Source of the DNA: Eurosta solidaginis
Lineage: Eukaryota; Arthropoda; Insecta; Diptera; Tephritidae
Assembly (NCBI RefSeq): GCF_040869045.1
Contig: NW_027136977.1
Location: forward strand, 62,001 to 126,000
Length of the DNA stretch: 64,000 nt
Direction: 5' to 3'
Program-made: the position numbers and the translations under genes
In this document: positions 62,801 to 64,000 of the stretch, one piece after another
Layout of the letters: every line of letters begins with the position of its first letter
Position numbering within the stretch: position 1 is the stretch's first letter
The notes under the pieces: model-generated
Told to the model about the DNA's origin: nothing
Seen by the model: the letters and a program-made list of their open reading frames with translations, nothing else
Database searches by the model: none

Positions 62801-63560
62801 TCTCGTTGTATATCCTTTAATTCTAGAGTTAAATTGATAAATAACGTGTACGAATTTGTTTAACGCATTTGTTTTGGTTACTCGACGTCTCCGTTTTCGT
62901 GTAGCCTACATATTGCGTTTTTTTTTTAATTTGCTTACCGGGCTAAAGGTTAGCATGTTTAAAATACGTAAGTCGTTTTGCTCATCATATTTAAGTAGAT
63001 AACTCATCAGTTGATTGCATCAGAGCGATAATTTTTGAGATAGTTATTAAAACAGTTTAAAGGTTGTCAAACGTTGTTTCTCGTTGTATATCCTTTAATT
63101 CTAGAGTTAAATTGATAAATAACGTGTACGAATTTGTTTAACGCATTTGTTTTGGTTACTCGACGTCTCCGTTCTCGTGTAGCCTACATATTGCGTTTTT
63201 TTTTTAATTTGCTAACCGGGCTAAAGGTTAGCATGCTTAAAATACGTAAGTCGTTTTGTTCATCAAATTTAAGTAGATAACTCATCAGTTGTTTGCATCA
63301 GAGCGATAATTTTTGAGATAGTTATTAAAACTGTTTAAAGGTTGTCAAACGTTGTTTCTCGTTGTATATCCTTTAATTCTAGAGTTAAATTGATAAATAA
63401 CGTGTACGAATTTGTTTAACGCATTTGTTTTGGTTACTCGACGTCTCCGTTCTCGTGTAGCCTACATATTGCGTTTTTTTTTTTTAATTTGCTTACCGTG
63501 CTAAAGTTTAGCATGTTTAAAATACGTAAGTCGTTTTGTTCATCATATATAAGTAGATAA
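53819..63560 (-). repeat. Higher-order repeat of about 3.06 kb (11-mer), with a 4.16-kb step
   Basis: CATATATAAG occurs at 53819, 56882, 61040 and 63544. TTTGTAATTTGC occurs near 54594, 57656 and 61814. AATAATGTGTACG occurs near 54509, 57572 and 61729. GTCTCTGTTC occurs near 54279, 57341 and 61498. TCTAGAATTAAAT occurs near 55326, 58388 and 62546. The steps are about 3062 (11 monomers) then about 4158 (15 monomers). Marker order is conserved, so units of 11 monomers were duplicated and later expanded or interrupted by extra monomers around 59-61 kb. Confidence 0.82.
60886..60905 (-). repeat. Monomer with net 11-bp deletion near TCTAGA
   Basis: GAGTTACACGTGTACG replaces the usual GAGTTAAATTGATAAATAACGTG, 11 bp shorter. 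It is at a different monomer position from the other 11-bp deletions. Confidence 0.85.
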
Positions 63561-64000
63561 CTCATCAGTTGTTTGCATCAGAGCGATAATTTTTGAGATA
63601 GTTATTAAAACTGTTTAAAGGTTGTCAAACGTTGTTTCTCGTTGTATATCCTTTAATTCTAGAGTTAAATTGATAAATAACGTGTACGAATTTGTTTAAC
63701 GCATTTGTTTTGGTTATTCGACGTCTCCGTTCTCGTGTAGCCTACATATTGCGTTTTTTTTTTAATTTGCTTACCGGGCTAAAGGTTAGCATGTTTAAAA
63801 TACGTAAGTCGTTTTGTTCATCAAATTTAAGTAGATAACTCATCAGTTGTTTGCATCAGAGCGATAATTTTTGAGATTGTTATTAAAACTGTTTAAAGGT
63901 TGTCAAACGTTGTTTCTCGTTGTATATCCTTTAATTCTAGAATTAAATTGATAAATAACGTGTACGAATTTGTTTAACGCATTTGTTTTGGTTACTCGAC

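Larger units (their letters stand above)
30409..64000 (-). repeat. Reverse-orientation satellite array (about 121 monomers)
   Basis: This is the reverse complement of the same 278-bp monomer, with its T-tract, CCGGGCTAAAGG, CTCATCAG and GACGTC repeating every 277-280 bp to the end of the window. It shares the polymorphic states of the forward block (ATATTTAAG, AAATTTAAG or AAATTTGAG; GATAATT or GACAATT), so the two orientations belong to one family that exchanges or shares recent ancestry. Besides base changes it holds a few 11-bp indels. Higher-order patterns are listed separately. The array is uninterrupted; no gene, transposon or RNA gene was seen in these 33.6 kb. Confidence 0.97.

Overview
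This window is almost entirely tandem satellite DNA from a eukaryote, most likely an arthropod. One intact Ty3/gypsy LTR retrotransposon is inserted in it, and no host gene is visible. The arthropod guess rests on the AT-rich composition and on the Gag and Pol style of the retrotransposon; the satellite family itself was not recognised. The satellite monomer is about 278 bp. Each copy carries an A-tract of variable length, a GACGTC site and a TCTAGA site. About 210 copies are present and differ mostly by single-base changes, which suggests recent homogenisation. Monomer positions below count A of AGCCCGG as position 1 in the forward (+) orientation.

Layout: 1-159 is satellite in reverse orientation. 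It flips at 160/161 to a forward block (161-30408). The retrotransposon lies in that block at 17930-23370. At 30408/30409 the array flips again and stays in reverse orientation to 64000. Both flips create long inverted repeats with spacers of only 45-50 bp. Shared variants at fixed offsets show higher-order repeats: about 3.87-3.90 kb (14-mer) and then about 3.59 kb (13-mer) in the forward block; about 1.94 kb (7-mer), 3.06 kb (11-mer) and 0.54 kb (2-mer) in the reverse block; and a possible 11.9-kb offset linking 32-34 kb with 44-46 kb.

The retrotransposon is about 5.44 kb. Its 208-209-bp LTRs appear identical base for base, it has a CCCGG(T) target duplication, a PBS one base after the 5' LTR and a GGAGGGGGAG polypurine tract. 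It encodes Gag (335 aa) and Pol (1015 aa; protease, reverse transcriptase, RNase H, integrase), both without a break, with no env and no chromodomain. The gag stop directly follows two overlapping canonical -1 slippery heptamers. An 8-nt spacer leads into a sequence that folds on paper as an H-type pseudoknot and delivers ribosomes into the pol frame. Gag-Pol is therefore probably made by programmed -1 frameshifting.

The most unusual features are the frameshift signal, the phase of the inversion junctions (which looks more like insertion of a whole-monomer block than a simple inversion), the clustering of four structural junctions within about 20 bp of the monomer at a small hairpin, and repeated indels of exactly 11 bp. 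All array-level claims depend on the assembly being right in a very repetitive region.
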